From: Lachnospiraceae bacterium
Lineage (GTDB): Bacteria; Bacillota; Clostridia; Lachnospirales; Lachnospiraceae
Assembly: GCA_022764465.1 (NCBI GenBank)
Contig: JALERL010000076.1
Span: forward strand, 1-51,122
DNA length: 51,122 bases
Reading direction: 5' to 3'
A program made the translations under genes and the position numbers. Under the pieces are notes generated by a model. That model searched no databases, was not told where the DNA came from, and saw nothing but the letters and a program-made list of their open reading frames with translations. Each line of letters begins with the position of its first letter. Position 1 is the stretch's first letter. Shown in pieces: positions 15,774-24,646 of this stretch.

Positions 15774-17864
15774 ATGAATGTGTACACAACAGACAGAATT
15801 CGTAATGTTGTCCTTTTAGGACATGGTGGTTCCGGTAAAACAAGTCTGGTTGAGGCAATGGTATATTTATCCGGGGCAACAACGCGTATGGGGAAGATCT
15901 CAGAAGGAAATACTATCAGTGATTTCGATAAGGAAGAGATCAGGCGGAAGTTTTCCATCCAGACTTCTGTCATTCCGGTCATCTGGGAGGATACGAAGAT
16001 CAATATTTTAGATACACCGGGTTATCCTGATTTTATCGGTGAAGTAGAAGAGGCAGTCAGTGCAGCCGATGCAGCGATTATTGTCGTATCCGGCAGGAAC
16101 GGCGTAGAGACAGGGACGAAGAAGGCATGGGAGATCTGTGAAAAGTATAAGCTGCCGCGCATGTTTTACGTCACAGAGATGGATATTGACAATGCAAGCT
16201 ACAGACAGGTCGTAGAGGATCTGCAGCAGTTATATGGAAAGAAGATCGCACCGTTCCATCTGCCGATCCGTGAGCATGAGAAGTTTGTCGGATATGTCAA
16301 TGTGGTAAGTAAGAATGCGAACCGCTGGGATGACAAGGGGCAGGTACAGGAATGTGACATCCCGGATTATTCGATGGAGAACCTGAATCTTTGCAGAGAT
16401 GTTTTGATGGAAAGTGTTGCAGAGATCAGCGAAGAATTCATGGAACGGTATTTTAACGGAGAAGAATTCTCGGAAAATGAGATCCGGCAGGCACTCAGAG
16501 GAAATGTCTCGGAAGCAGGTATCATGCCGGTTACGATGGGATCGAACCTGTTAGCACAGGGCGTTTATACCTTATTAGATGATATTGTAAAATACTTCCC
16601 GAGTCCGGAAAAGCGTTCCTGCACCGGTATCAATGCAAAGAGCAATGAAGTATATCAGGCAGATTATGATTTTGCAAAGCCGAAGTCAGCCTATATTTTT
16701 AAGACGATCGCAGATCCGTTCATCGGAAAGTATTCCCTGATCAAGGTGAATTCCGGTGTACTAAAGCCGGATGATGTTTTATATAACCACCACCGTGATG
16801 TGGAAGAGAAGATCGGAAAGCTCTATGTGATGACCGGAAGCAAGGCGCAGGAGGTAAAGGAGCTGCATGCCGGAGACATCGGAGCACTTGCAAAGCTGAC
16901 AGATGCGGTAACAACGGATTCTTTATCGACGAAGGCGAATCCGATCCTGTATATCCGTACCTCGATCTCAACCCCATATACGAATATGCGGTATAAGGCA
17001 AAAAACAAGGGAGATGAGGATAAGATCTCACAGGCATTGCAGAAGATGATGGCAGAGGATCTGACATTAAAGGCAGTCAATGACAGTGAAAACAGTCAGA
17101 CACTGTTATGCGGGATCAGTGATATGCACCTAGAGGTAGTGGCAGCGAAGCTGTTTAACCGCTATAAGATCGAGATCGAGCTTTCAAGACCGAAGGTTGC
17201 TTTCCGTGAAACGATCCGCAAGAAATCAGATGTTGAGTATAAGTACAAAAAGCAGTCCGGCGGCCACGGTCAGTACGGACATGTGAAGATGACATTTGAA
17301 CCTTCCGGTAATCTGGAAGAAGCATATGAATTTTCCGAGACAGTGGTCGGAGGTGCAGTTCCGAAGAACTTTTTCCCGGCAGTGGAAAAGGGAATTCAGG
17401 AATCGGTAAAGAGCGGACCGCTTGCAGCATATCCGGTGGTTGGTGTGAAGGCAGTCTTATACGATGGATCTTATCATCCGGTAGATTCTTCCGAGATGGC
17501 ATTTAAGGTAGCTGCATCAGGAGCCTTTAAGAAGGGTATCCTAGAAGCGTCACCGGTCTTATTAGAGCCGATCGCGCAGCTTACGGTCTGTGTGGAGGAT
17601 GCTTACACCGGAGATATCATGGGAGATCTGAACAAACGCCGTGCAAGGGTGCTTGGCATGAATCCGACCGGAGATGGCAAGACCGAGATTACAGCAGATA
17701 TTCCATACATGGAATTGTTTGGATATAACAATGTTTTAAGATCCATGACAGGGGGAGGAGGAGAATTCCGTTACGAATTCTCACGTTATGAGCAGGCACC
17801 GGGCGATGTCGCAGATGCGGAGATCGCAAGACGTGCATCGAAGCTGAAACAGGATGAGATATAA
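15774..17864 (+). CDS. Elongation factor G-like GTPase (EF-G paralogue)
   Basis: A 696-residue translational GTPase with the full EF-G layout: G domain (P-loop GHGGSGKT, 16-23; G3 DTPGYPDF), domain II, and domains III-V with GGHGQYGHVKMTFEP and YDGSYHPVDSSEMAF. It differs from housekeeping EF-G: the P-loop is GHGGSGKT rather than AHIDAGKT, RGITI is replaced by RKFSI, and the G4 NKxD is replaced by VTEMD (about 132-136), which lacks the Asn-Lys pair. It belongs to the EF-G-like subfamily, not to canonical FusA. GAGG six bases upstream favours the start at 15774. Exact role in translation or ribosome rescue unknown. Confidence 0.88.
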   Translation: MNVYTTDRIRNVVLLGHGGSGKTSLVEAMVYLSGATTRMGKISEGNTISDFDKEEIRRKFSIQTSVIPVIWEDTKINILDTPGYPDFIGEVEEAVSAADAAIIVVSGRNGVETGTKKAWEICEKYKLPRMFYVTEMDIDNASYRQVVEDLQQLYGKKIAPFHLPIREHEKFVGYVNVVSKNANRWDDKGQVQECDIPDYSMENLNLCRDVLMESVAEISEEFMERYFNGEEFSENEIRQALRGNVSEAGIMPVTMGSNLLAQGVYTLLDDIVKYFPSPEKRSCTGINAKSNEVYQADYDFAKPKSAYIFKTIADPFIGKYSLIKVNSGVLKPDDVLYNHHRDVEEKIGKLYVMTGSKAQEVKELHAGDIGALAKLTDAVTTDSLSTKANPILYIRTSISTPYTNMRYKAKNKGDEDKISQALQKMMAEDLTLKAVNDSENSQTLLCGISDMHLEVVAAKLFNRYKIEIELSRPKVAFRETIRKKSDVEYKYKKQSGGHGQYGHVKMTFEPSGNLEEAYEFSETVVGGAVPKNFFPAVEKGIQESVKSGPLAAYPVVGVKAVLYDGSYHPVDSSEMAFKVAASGAFKKGILEASPVLLEPIAQLTVCVEDAYTGDIMGDLNKRRARVLGMNPTGDGKTEITADIPYMELFGYNNVLRSMTGGGGEFRYEFSRYEQAPGDVADAEIARRASKLKQDEI

Positions 17865-17891
17865 GTAGATAGCGGCAAAGGAGATGGTTTT

Positions 17892-19211
17892 ATGAGGAAG
17901 AGAAGAGCATTGTATGCGGTGGTGCTGATACTGGCATTACTGTTTGATGATCCACAGCTTGCCAAGGCCAAGACTGTGTCGGATGCATTCTCTTCCTTTG
18001 ACATGTCTTCCTTCTGGGACTATGGCTTGGAGCTTGCGGATGAGAAGAAGGAGAACTACGATATTACCTATTATCTGAATGGCGGAACAGAGAATCTCTT
18101 AAGCGTACATTCTTACAGCGAAGAAGATCTGCCATTGGTGCTTCCAATCCCGGAAAAGACCGGATATAATTTTGCCGGCTGGTATACAGAGAGCGGTTTT
18201 CGCAATAAGATCTCCGTGATCGAGAACAGCGACTACGGCGACATTGCGCTGTATGCAAAGTGGACCAGGAAGATCAATTCCGGCTACAATGTCCAGATGT
18301 ATTCCTATAAGACCGGTTCGATGGTCAGCGGAACGGATAAAGAATTAAAAAACTGTGAATACGATTTTGTAGATAACATTGAGATTCCGGGTATGCCGTC
18401 GACGAGAGAAAAGGATTATATGGATAATCTGATCGCAACGTATGGACAGTGTCCGCAGGGCATCTGCATTACCGATGAATACTATCTGGTCACCGCGTAT
18501 TGTACGGATGATGATGAGAGCCTTGGCTCGTTATATGTATTTGATAAGGACAGTGGCGAATATCTGGTAACGCTTGGCATGAAAAAGAGAAGCCATCTGG
18601 GCGGACTGACTTTTGATGGAAGAAATCTCTGGATCTGCCACTCGGATACGAGATCCCTAGAGCGCATTTCCTACGCATATCTGAAAAAGGTAGCGGCAAT
18701 GAAGCCGAAGGCGTTTGTCGATGCGACAGGATTATTTGAAGAATACCGTGTGTCAAATATTCCATCCTGTGTAACTGCATACGATGGCAAGCTCTGGGTC
18801 GCTACACATAATATCTACTTTAAGTCGGTAATGATTGCTTATCAGTACCGCGATGGCAAGCTAAAAGAGATGGAACGTTACCGTATCCCGGAGAAGGTAC
18901 AGGGAATTGCCTTTGATGTGACCGGCAATGTTTACTTAAGCACTTCTTATGGACGGGATAAATCTTCCTATCTTAAGGTTTATGACGATGTGGATGCAAT
19001 GGATCGTGCACCGTCAAAGCCGATGTGTAAGGTGGAGATGCCGCCGTGTTCCGAGGAACTGTGCATAGCAGATGGAAAGGTATATGTACTTTTCGAATCG
19101 GCAAGCAGAAAGTATTTTGAGGGAACAGACGGAAAAGGCAGCAGTATTGCTCCGATCGACAAGATCTTAACAGTTGGAATCTCCTCGATCGTAAACAATC
19201 AAAAAGGTTGA
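17892..19211 (+). CDS. Secreted protein with an InlB/Flg_new repeat and a probable beta-propeller
   Basis: A 439-residue exported protein: signal peptide core AVVLILALLF, cleavage near AKAK. Residues about 56-118 are one Listeria-Bacteroides (InlB B) repeat, with YYLNGG, PEKTGYNFAGWYTE and IALYAKW. The remainder has repeated blade-like strands (ICITDEYYLVTAYC, LYVFDKDSGEYLVTLG, HLGGLTFDGRNLWICHSDT, GIAFDVTGNVYLSTSYG), suggesting a beta-propeller. The gene starts 27 bases after the EF-G-like gene and may share its transcript, although the functions do not obviously fit. Its TGA stop lies inside the -35 box of the leuS promoter. Confidence 0.75.
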   Translation: MRKRRALYAVVLILALLFDDPQLAKAKTVSDAFSSFDMSSFWDYGLELADEKKENYDITYYLNGGTENLLSVHSYSEEDLPLVLPIPEKTGYNFAGWYTESGFRNKISVIENSDYGDIALYAKWTRKINSGYNVQMYSYKTGSMVSGTDKELKNCEYDFVDNIEIPGMPSTREKDYMDNLIATYGQCPQGICITDEYYLVTAYCTDDDESLGSLYVFDKDSGEYLVTLGMKKRSHLGGLTFDGRNLWICHSDTRSLERISYAYLKKVAAMKPKAFVDATGLFEEYRVSNIPSCVTAYDGKLWVATHNIYFKSVMIAYQYRDGKLKEMERYRIPEKVQGIAFDVTGNVYLSTSYGRDKSSYLKVYDDVDAMDRAPSKPMCKVEMPPCSEELCIADGKVYVLFESASRKYFEGTDGKGSSIAPIDKILTVGISSIVNNQKG

Positions 19212-19236
19212 CAAATGGGCGGTTTGTGATTAAGAT
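19208..19236 (+). promoter_or_regulatory. leuS promoter
   Basis: TTGACA (19208-19213), 17-bp spacer, TAAGAT (19231-19236): one of the best promoters in the window. It overlaps the stop codon of the upstream gene and lies before, not after, the terminator at 19259. Confidence 0.8.
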
Positions 19237-19258
19237 ACTAAGTGGTATGAAAGAGATA

Positions 19259-19294
19259 CCTCTTCGTCTCTGGATGGAGACGGAGAGGTTTTTT
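19259..19294 (+). terminator. Intrinsic terminator in the leuS leader (attenuator)
   Basis: CCTCTTCGTCTC pairs with GAGACGGAGAGG (12 bp, one wobble) around TGGATG, followed by six T. Since the promoter is at 19208 and leuS starts at 19320, transcripts must read through it. A competing small hairpin GGTAT/ATACC (19244-19260) overlaps its first two bases. Confidence 0.85.
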
Positions 19295-19319
19295 AGTATA
19301 TGGAAAAGGAGTAATAGCT

Positions 19320-21737
19320 ATGAGTAATACTTACAATCCAAAAGCCATTGAGAAAAAATGGCAGAAGGTCTGGGAAGATGAAAAAGCATTTGCAGCCGGA
19401 ACAGACTACAGCAAACCAAAGTTCTATGCATTGGTAGAGTTCCCATATCCGTCGGGACAGGGACTTCATGTTGGTCATCCAAGACCATACACCGCATTAG
19501 ATATTGTTGCAAGAAAGAGAAGAATGCAGGGATACAATGTATTATATCCAATGGGATGGGATGCGTTCGGACTTCCAACGGAGAACTATGCGATCAAGAA
19601 TAAGATCCATCCGAAGATCGTAACGAAGAATAACGTTGCAAGATTTAAGCAGCAGTTACAGTCCCTTGGTTATTCCTTCGACTGGGATCGTGAGATCAAT
19701 ACAACAGATCCGGAGTATTACAAATGGACACAGTGGATCTTCTTAAAGTTATTTAAGGCAGGTCTGGCATATAAAAAAGAGATGCCGATCAACTGGTGTA
19801 CTTCCTGTAAGGTTGGTCTTGCAAACGAGGAAGTGGTAAACGGTGTCTGTGAGCGTTGTGGTGCACCGGTTGTCCGTAAGGTCAAGAGTGAGTGGATGTT
19901 AAAGATCACAGAGTATGCGGACAAGCTGATCGAAGGATTAAATGATGTTGATTATATTGAGCGTGTAAAGACTTCCCAGAAGAACTGGATCGGAAGATCA
20001 ACCGGAGCAGAGGTTGATTTCTCTATCAAGGATAAGGAAGACAAGTTAAGAGTCTATACGACACGCTGTGATACGTTATTCGGTGTTACTTACATGGTTG
20101 TTTCCCCGGAGCATCCGATCATTGATAAGTATAAGGATGAATTAAAGAACTGGGATGCAATCGTTGCATATCGTGAAGAAGCTGCAAAGAAGTCTGACTT
20201 TGAGCGTGCAGAGCTTGCAAAGGATAAGACGGGTGTCTTATTAGACGGACTGACAGCAATCAATCCGGTAAACGGAAAAGAGATCCCGATCTGGATTTCC
20301 GACTACGTACTGATGTCTTATGGTACCGGTGCAATCATGGCTGTACCTGCCCATGATGAAAGAGACTGGGAGTTTGCAAAGAAGTTCGATCTTCCATTGA
20401 TCCAGGTGGTTGGTAAAAACGGAGAAGCAGTAGATATTGAAGCCGCTGCGTTTACCGATGTTGCAACCGGTGTATTGATGAATTCCGACTTCTTAAATGG
20501 ACTGGAAGTTAAGGATGCAAAGGAAAAGATGATTGCGTTCTTAGAGGAACATAAGATCGGAGCTGCCAAGACAAACTACAAATTAAGAGACTGGGTATTC
20601 TCCCGTCAGCGTTACTGGGGCGAGCCGATCCCGATCGTACACTGCGACAAGTGCGGCTATGTTCCGGTAGATGAGAAGGATCTTCCTCTGATGTTACCGG
20701 AGGTTGACAGCTATATGCCGACCGATAACGGAGAATCTCCACTGGCAGCAATGACAGACTGGGTAAATACCACATGTCCATGCTGTGGCGGTCCTGCAAA
20801 GCGTGAAACAGATACGATGCCACAGTGGGCTGGATCTTCCTGGTACTTCTTAAGATATACCGATCCGACGAATACAGAGGCACTTGCAAGTCCGGAAGCA
20901 TTAAAATACTGGCTCCCGGTAGACTGGTACAATGGTGGTATGGAACATACAACCCTTCATCTGCTGTATTCAAGATTCTGGCATAAGTTCCTCTATGATC
21001 AGGGTGTTGTTCCATGTCCGGAACCATACCAGAAGAGAACTTCCCATGGTATGATCCTTGGTGAGAACGGCGAGAAGATGTCAAAGTCAAGAGGAAATGT
21101 CGTAAATCCGGATGACATTGTAAGAGATTATGGCGCAGATACCTTAAGAACCTATGAGATGTTCATCGGTGCATTCGAGCTGAGCGCATCCTGGTCTGAG
21201 GATGGTGTAAAGGGCTGCCGTCGTTTCTTAGAGCGTGTATGGAAGTTACAGGATATGATGATAGACGAAGAAGGTTACTCGAAAGAACTCGAGACAAAGA
21301 TGCATCAGACCATCAAAAAAGTAAGCAATGACTTTGAGGCAATGAAGTTTAATACTGCAATCGCAGCAATGATGACACTGGTCAATGAGTTCTATAAGGC
21401 CGGCAAGGTTACAAAGGGTGAGCTTTCCACACTGATCCTTTTACTGAATCCGGTTGCACCACATATGACAGAAGAGATGTGGGAGATCATCGGTGGAAAC
21501 GGACATGTCTATGAGAACAAGTGGCCGGAATACGAAGAAGCAAAGACCGTTGAGAACGAAGTAGAGATCGCAGTACAGATCAATGGTAAGACAAAGGCAA
21601 CCATCAAGATCTCGAAGGACATCGCGAAGGAAGATGCGATCGCACTTGGTAAGGAAGCCTTAGGCGATAAGTTATCCGGTAACATCGTAAAAGAAATCTA
21701 TGTGCCGGGACGTATCGTTAATATTGTAGCAAAATAA
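19320..21737 (+). CDS. leuS: Leucine--tRNA ligase
   Basis: A class I aminoacyl-tRNA synthetase that charges tRNA-Leu. 805 residues, the normal bacterial length. It has the HIGH-type motif HVGH (50-53), KMSKS at about 586 ([10 protein letters not shown]), the CP1 editing domain with [19 protein letters not shown], and a zinc-ribbon-like [12 protein letters not shown]...CERCG. Ribosome site AAAAGGAG precedes the ATG. Expression is probably controlled by the terminator in its leader. Confidence 0.98.
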   Translation: MSNTYNPKAIEKKWQKVWEDEKAFAAGTDYSKPKFYALVEFPYPSGQGLHVGHPRPYTALDIVARKRRMQGYNVLYPMGWDAFGLPTENYAIKNKIHPKIVTKNNVARFKQQLQSLGYSFDWDREINTTDPEYYKWTQWIFLKLFKAGLAYKKEMPINWCTSCKVGLANEEVVNGVCERCGAPVVRKVKSEWMLKITEYADKLIEGLNDVDYIERVKTSQKNWIGRSTGAEVDFSIKDKEDKLRVYTTRCDTLFGVTYMVVSPEHPIIDKYKDELKNWDAIVAYREEAAKKSDFERAELAKDKTGVLLDGLTAINPVNGKEIPIWISDYVLMSYGTGAIMAVPAHDERDWEFAKKFDLPLIQVVGKNGEAVDIEAAAFTDVATGVLMNSDFLNGLEVKDAKEKMIAFLEEHKIGAAKTNYKLRDWVFSRQRYWGEPIPIVHCDKCGYVPVDEKDLPLMLPEVDSYMPTDNGESPLAAMTDWVNTTCPCCGGPAKRETDTMPQWAGSSWYFLRYTDPTNTEALASPEALKYWLPVDWYNGGMEHTTLHLLYSRFWHKFLYDQGVVPCPEPYQKRTSHGMILGENGEKMSKSRGNVVNPDDIVRDYGADTLRTYEMFIGAFELSASWSEDGVKGCRRFLERVWKLQDMMIDEEGYSKELETKMHQTIKKVSNDFEAMKFNTAIAAMMTLVNEFYKAGKVTKGELSTLILLLNPVAPHMTEEMWEIIGGNGHVYENKWPEYEEAKTVENEVEIAVQINGKTKATIKISKDIAKEDAIALGKEALGDKLSGNIVKEIYVPGRIVNIVAK

Positions 21738-21751
21738 GAACTGTAATCAGC

Positions 21752-21787
21752 AAAAGATCTTAAGCGTGACCGCTTAAGATCTTTTTG
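21752..21787. terminator. Bidirectional terminator between leuS and the small minus-strand gene
   Basis: AAAAGATCTTAAGCG and CGCTTAAGATCTTTT form a perfect long stem around TGAC. The stop codon of the converging minus-strand gene (21774) lies within the right arm. Confidence 0.9.
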
Positions 21788-22061
21788 TTTGCATAGACTG
21801 CATCAAGGCAACGATCTGATCGGTCTTTTTCTGCTCTGCGGGAGACATATTCTGTTTTAGTAATTCGATCAGAAGCGTAGTTTCGTCCGGTGTAAATTCC
21901 ATTCCATCCTTTTTGGCCGTACTGGCGGCACTCATCATGGCAGAAGCCATCTGTTTTGCATTCCCTGCCGGATGGCTGTTTGCAAAGTTCATAAGAAACT
22001 GCAATTTCTGCGGATCGATCTGCTGGAACTTCGGATCGTTTTCAAAGATATTCTTACTCAT
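21774..22061 (-). CDS. Conserved-looking small protein of unknown function
   Basis: A 95-residue protein not recognised. It is predicted to be soluble and mostly helical, with an Ala/Met-rich middle (KQMASAMMSAAS) and a helix LLIELLKQNMSPAEQKKTDQIVALMQSM. AGGAG eight bases upstream supports the start. It follows the gene at 22442 after 51 bases, so the two are probably one operon and may act together. Confidence 0.7.
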   Translation of the reverse strand: MSKNIFENDPKFQQIDPQKLQFLMNFANSHPAGNAKQMASAMMSAASTAKKDGMEFTPDETTLLIELLKQNMSPAEQKKTDQIVALMQSMQTKRS

Positions 22062-22112
22062 TACAGACTCCTTTTATTTTTGGAAGTTTTAAAAATTACA
22101 ATCAATGGGAGC

Positions 22113-22442
22113 TTACGAGAAAAAGACCTCGTAGGTGGACATCATCTGAAACATATTTAAGATCATATCAATATTTTCCTTTTCGTGTTCGTTCGAGATC
22201 TCACTTAGATCAGAAAGCATCTGGAGCATTTTCTCATGGGGATCGGTGATCTCACACATGGAGACCGAGGGAGTCGCAGAAGAAAAGATCTGGGAAGTTT
22301 TCTGCAATTCCATATACTTGATCAGAACAGCCAGTGTTTTCTGCTGCCGCCATTCCATATAAGGGAGAATGGTTTTCATCATCTGAAGCTCATGTGTCTG
22401 AATCTGGGTATCAAAAGCTGTCGGTTTGTATTCATTATCCAT
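22113..22442 (-). CDS. Small protein of unknown function, paired with the 95-residue protein
   Basis: 109 residues from the ATG at 22442 (MDNEYKPTAF), preferred to the GTG at 22454 because GAGG stands seven bases before it. The protein is Met-rich and helical; HELQMMKTILPYMEWRQQKTLAVLIKYMELQK is its most characteristic part. No signal peptide or membrane segment. Not recognised. Confidence 0.7.
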   Translation of the reverse strand: MDNEYKPTAFDTQIQTHELQMMKTILPYMEWRQQKTLAVLIKYMELQKTSQIFSSATPSVSMCEITDPHEKMLQMLSDLSEISNEHEKENIDMILNMFQMMSTYEVFFS

Positions 22443-22536
22443 GTCTGACCTCACTTTGCAAAGGCAAAGGATTGCTTTTTCTTAAGTCTATGAGAAGCAT
22501 CGCCAAAGTATACCATTTTGCATATGATATTAACGA

Positions 22537-22610
22537 GCAGTGCCAAAAGTGGAACAGATAAAATTGTCTACTTGCAGAACATATTTTATCTGGTTCACTT
22601 TTGATAGTGC
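22537..22610 (+). repeat. Palindromic leader element, copy A
   Basis: A 74-base imperfect palindrome: arms of about 27 bases (GCAGTGCCAAAAGTGG... with ...CACTTTTGATAGTGC) around a loop of about 20 bases. It recurs in reverse complement at 46853-46925 with about four differences in 73 bases. The similarity reaches upstream into an ATATGATATTAA(C/T)GAGC box. It lies 24 bases before the 47-codon ORF. Confidence 0.85.
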
Positions 22611-22634
22611 AAATAAGAAAGGTATGGTCATTTT

Positions 22635-22778
22635 ATGGGAAGATTAATTATTGATGGCAGTCAGGTCTATGAGATAGATGAAGAATGCATCCGCAAAAAG
22701 AAGGAGCTGGAGAGAAAACGGAAAACAGAAGCAGAAAAAGACAGACGACGCAGCGGAAAAAGAAGAATGCAGGAATAA
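22635..22778 (+). CDS. Small highly charged protein, 47 residues
   Basis: An ORF too short for most gene finders: MGRLIIDGSQVYEIDEECIR followed by a Lys/Arg/Glu-rich helix ending RRRSGKRRMQE. The N-terminal third looks like a folded beta-type motif and the rest like a basic helix, perhaps nucleic-acid binding. It is flanked by the palindromic element upstream and a terminator immediately downstream, which argues that it is an independent gene. The ribosome site (GAAAGG) is rather distant at 13 bases. Function unknown. Confidence 0.55.
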   Translation: MGRLIIDGSQVYEIDEECIRKKKELERKRKTEAEKDRRRSGKRRMQE

Positions 22779-22789
22779 ACAGCCCAATA

Positions 22790-22822
22790 AAAAAGAACTG
22801 CCGCCGAAGCGGCAATTCTTTT
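22790..22822. terminator. Bidirectional terminator
   Basis: AAAGAACTGCCGC pairs with GCGGCAATTCTTT (one mismatch) around CGAA, with A-run and T-run on either side. It serves the 47-codon ORF and the converging Cys-rich gene. Confidence 0.85.
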
Positions 22823-22837
22823 GGCATTGTGTGCCAA

Positions 22838-23053
22838 TCAGCAGCCGAAGCCACATCCATTGTCATTTCCGCCACATCCACCACAGCAAAGAAGTAAGAG
22901 GATGATCCAGATACAGTTGTTGTCGCCGAAACAGCCGTTATTGCCGCATCCGTTGTTGCCGCAGCAGCATAACAGGATGATGATCCAGAGAATGGAACTG
23001 CATCCGTTGTTTCCTTCGTTACATCCACAATTTGTAGCTGCTAAATCACTCAT
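22838..23053 (-). CDS. Small Cys/Gly/Asn-rich protein with two hydrophobic segments (chorion-class high-cysteine type)
   Basis: 71 residues from the ATG at 23053, with GGAGG upstream; the longer frame to 23149 lacks a ribosome site. The protein has 14 Cys and two similar units, each a hydrophobic run ending in Cys (ILWIIILLCCC and CIWIILLLLCC) followed by Gly/Asn/Cys repeats. Clostridial proteins of this look are often annotated as chorion class high-cysteine protein; their role is not established, with spore coat or membrane association the usual guesses. An internal duplication is clear. Confidence 0.75.
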   Translation of the reverse strand: MSDLAATNCGCNEGNNGCSSILWIIILLCCCGNNGCGNNGCFGDNNCIWIILLLLCCGGCGGNDNGCGFGC

Positions 23054-23139
23054 TTGAAATTCCTCCAGAATTTTCTTACACTTCATACTATGGGAAAAAG
23101 AATGAAGTGTGACAAAAATGAAAAAAATTCTGAATTGGC

Positions 23140-23172
23140 TTGACAACAACTTGCATTATTGTATACAATTAT
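23140..23172 (+). promoter_or_regulatory. Promoter and GntR-type operator of the citrate synthase operon
   Basis: TTGACA (23140-23145) with TATACA/TACAAT as -10 (23162-23169; 16- or 18-bp spacer). ATTGTATACAAT (23158-23169) is a perfect palindrome that extends imperfectly to 23155-23172 and covers the -10 box. TTGTATACAA-like sites are typical of FCD-type GntR repressors, and the operon encodes one. Confidence 0.75.
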
Positions 23173-23246
23173 CCAAAAGTACATGAATACTCAAAGTTCA
23201 TCGTAGATGCGTAGGACGGATGAGGTTCGTATAGGAGGATTTAGTG

Positions 23247-24629
23247 ATGAGAGAAGTTGTTATGAACGGCAAGACAAATCTGTTACAGCTTGAAGAGCAT
23301 TTTTACCAGCTTGCCGATGTAAAAGAACCGAATGTTTTCCGTAATCTTTTTCCATATGAGGAGATCCCGAAGATTGCATTTAATGACCGAATTGTACCTC
23401 ATAACATGCCGGAGAATATCTGGATTACCGATACGACCTTCCGTGACGGACAGCAGTCAAGAGCACCGTATACAACCGAACAGATCGTAACGATCTATGA
23501 TTATCTGCACAAGCTTGGCGGCCCGAAGGGTAAGATCCGCCAGAGTGAGTTCTTCTTATACAGTAAAAAGGATCGGGATGCGGTTTACAAATGTATGGAG
23601 CGTGGTTATAAGTTCCCTGAGGTAACGAGCTGGATCCGTGCAAGCAAACAGGATTTCCAGTTAGTAAAAGACTTAGGACTGCGTGAGACAGGTATCTTAG
23701 TAAGCTGTTCCGATTATCATATTTTCTATAAGATGAAGATGACACGTAAGGAGGTTATGAATCTGTATCTGAGCGTGATCCGCGAGTGCTTAGAGACAGG
23801 TATCAGCCCAAGATGCCACTTAGAGGATATTACAAGATCAGATATCTATGGATTCGTGATCCCGTTTTGTCTGGAACTGATGAAGCTGATGGATGAGTAT
23901 AAGATCCCGATCAAGATCCGTGCCTGCGATACTATGGGCTATGGTGTAAACTTTCCGGGAGCCGTAATTCCACGAAGCGTACCGGGTATTATCTACGGTC
24001 TTACCACACATGCAGGTGTTCCATCCGAACTGATCGAGTGGCACGGACACAATGACTTCTATAAGGCAGTTAATAACTCCACGACTGCATGGCTTTATGG
24101 TGCCAGTGGTGTCAACTGTTCTCTGTTTGGTATCGGCGAGCGTACCGGTAACACACCGCTTGAGGCAATGGTCTTTGAGTATGCGCAGCTTAAGGGAACC
24201 TTAGATGGCATGGATACCACTGTGATCACGGAGCTTGCAGAGTATTACGAAAAAGAGCTTGGTTATACACAGCCGCCACAGACTCCGTTTGTCGGCAAGA
24301 ACTTCAATGTAACAAGAGCAGGAATTCATGCAGATGGATTATTGAAAAATGAAGAGATTTATAATATATTTGATACAGGCAAGTTTTTAAACCGTCCACC
24401 ACTGGTAGCTGTATCAAACACTTCCGGTCTGGCAGGAATTGCACACTGGATCAATACCTATTATCATCTGCCAAAAGACAGATGGGTTGACAAAAACTCA
24501 GAACTTGTTAAGATGGTGAAAGCATGGGTAGATAAGCAGTACGACGAAGGCCGTGTTACCGTTTTAACGGATAATGAGCTTGTGGTAGAGATCACACGCT
24601 GCTGCCAGCAGTTAGATATTGTATTATAA
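23247..24629 (+). CDS. Re-citrate synthase (homocitrate/isopropylmalate synthase family)
   Basis: A 460-residue DRE-TIM metallolyase: WITDTTFRDGQQSRAPYT near residue 60 holds the catalytic DTTFRDGQQ motif, and the metal-binding HGHND (LIEWHGHNDFYKAVN) is present. The sequence pattern and the downstream isocitrate dehydrogenase point to Re-citrate synthase, which makes citrate from oxaloacetate and acetyl-CoA in strict anaerobes such as Clostridium kluyveri. A 2-isopropylmalate or homocitrate synthase is the alternative; the neighbours favour citrate. GGAGG at 23234-23238 suits the ATG at 23247 better than the GTG at 23244. Confidence 0.85.
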   Translation: MREVVMNGKTNLLQLEEHFYQLADVKEPNVFRNLFPYEEIPKIAFNDRIVPHNMPENIWITDTTFRDGQQSRAPYTTEQIVTIYDYLHKLGGPKGKIRQSEFFLYSKKDRDAVYKCMERGYKFPEVTSWIRASKQDFQLVKDLGLRETGILVSCSDYHIFYKMKMTRKEVMNLYLSVIRECLETGISPRCHLEDITRSDIYGFVIPFCLELMKLMDEYKIPIKIRACDTMGYGVNFPGAVIPRSVPGIIYGLTTHAGVPSELIEWHGHNDFYKAVNNSTTAWLYGASGVNCSLFGIGERTGNTPLEAMVFEYAQLKGTLDGMDTTVITELAEYYEKELGYTQPPQTPFVGKNFNVTRAGIHADGLLKNEEIYNIFDTGKFLNRPPLVAVSNTSGLAGIAHWINTYYHLPKDRWVDKNSELVKMVKAWVDKQYDEGRVTVLTDNELVVEITRCCQQLDIVL

Positions 24630-24646
24630 GATAAGGAGGCTTCACT

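Noticed and set aside
19212-19319. T-box riboswitch before leuS
   Set aside because: Terminator resembles those of T-boxes, but there is no AGGGTGGNACCGCG antiterminator bulge and no room for stem I between the promoter and the terminator.
23054-23149. N-terminal extension of the Cys-rich protein
   Set aside because: The extra 32 residues lack a ribosome site, whereas GGAGG fits the ATG at 23053.
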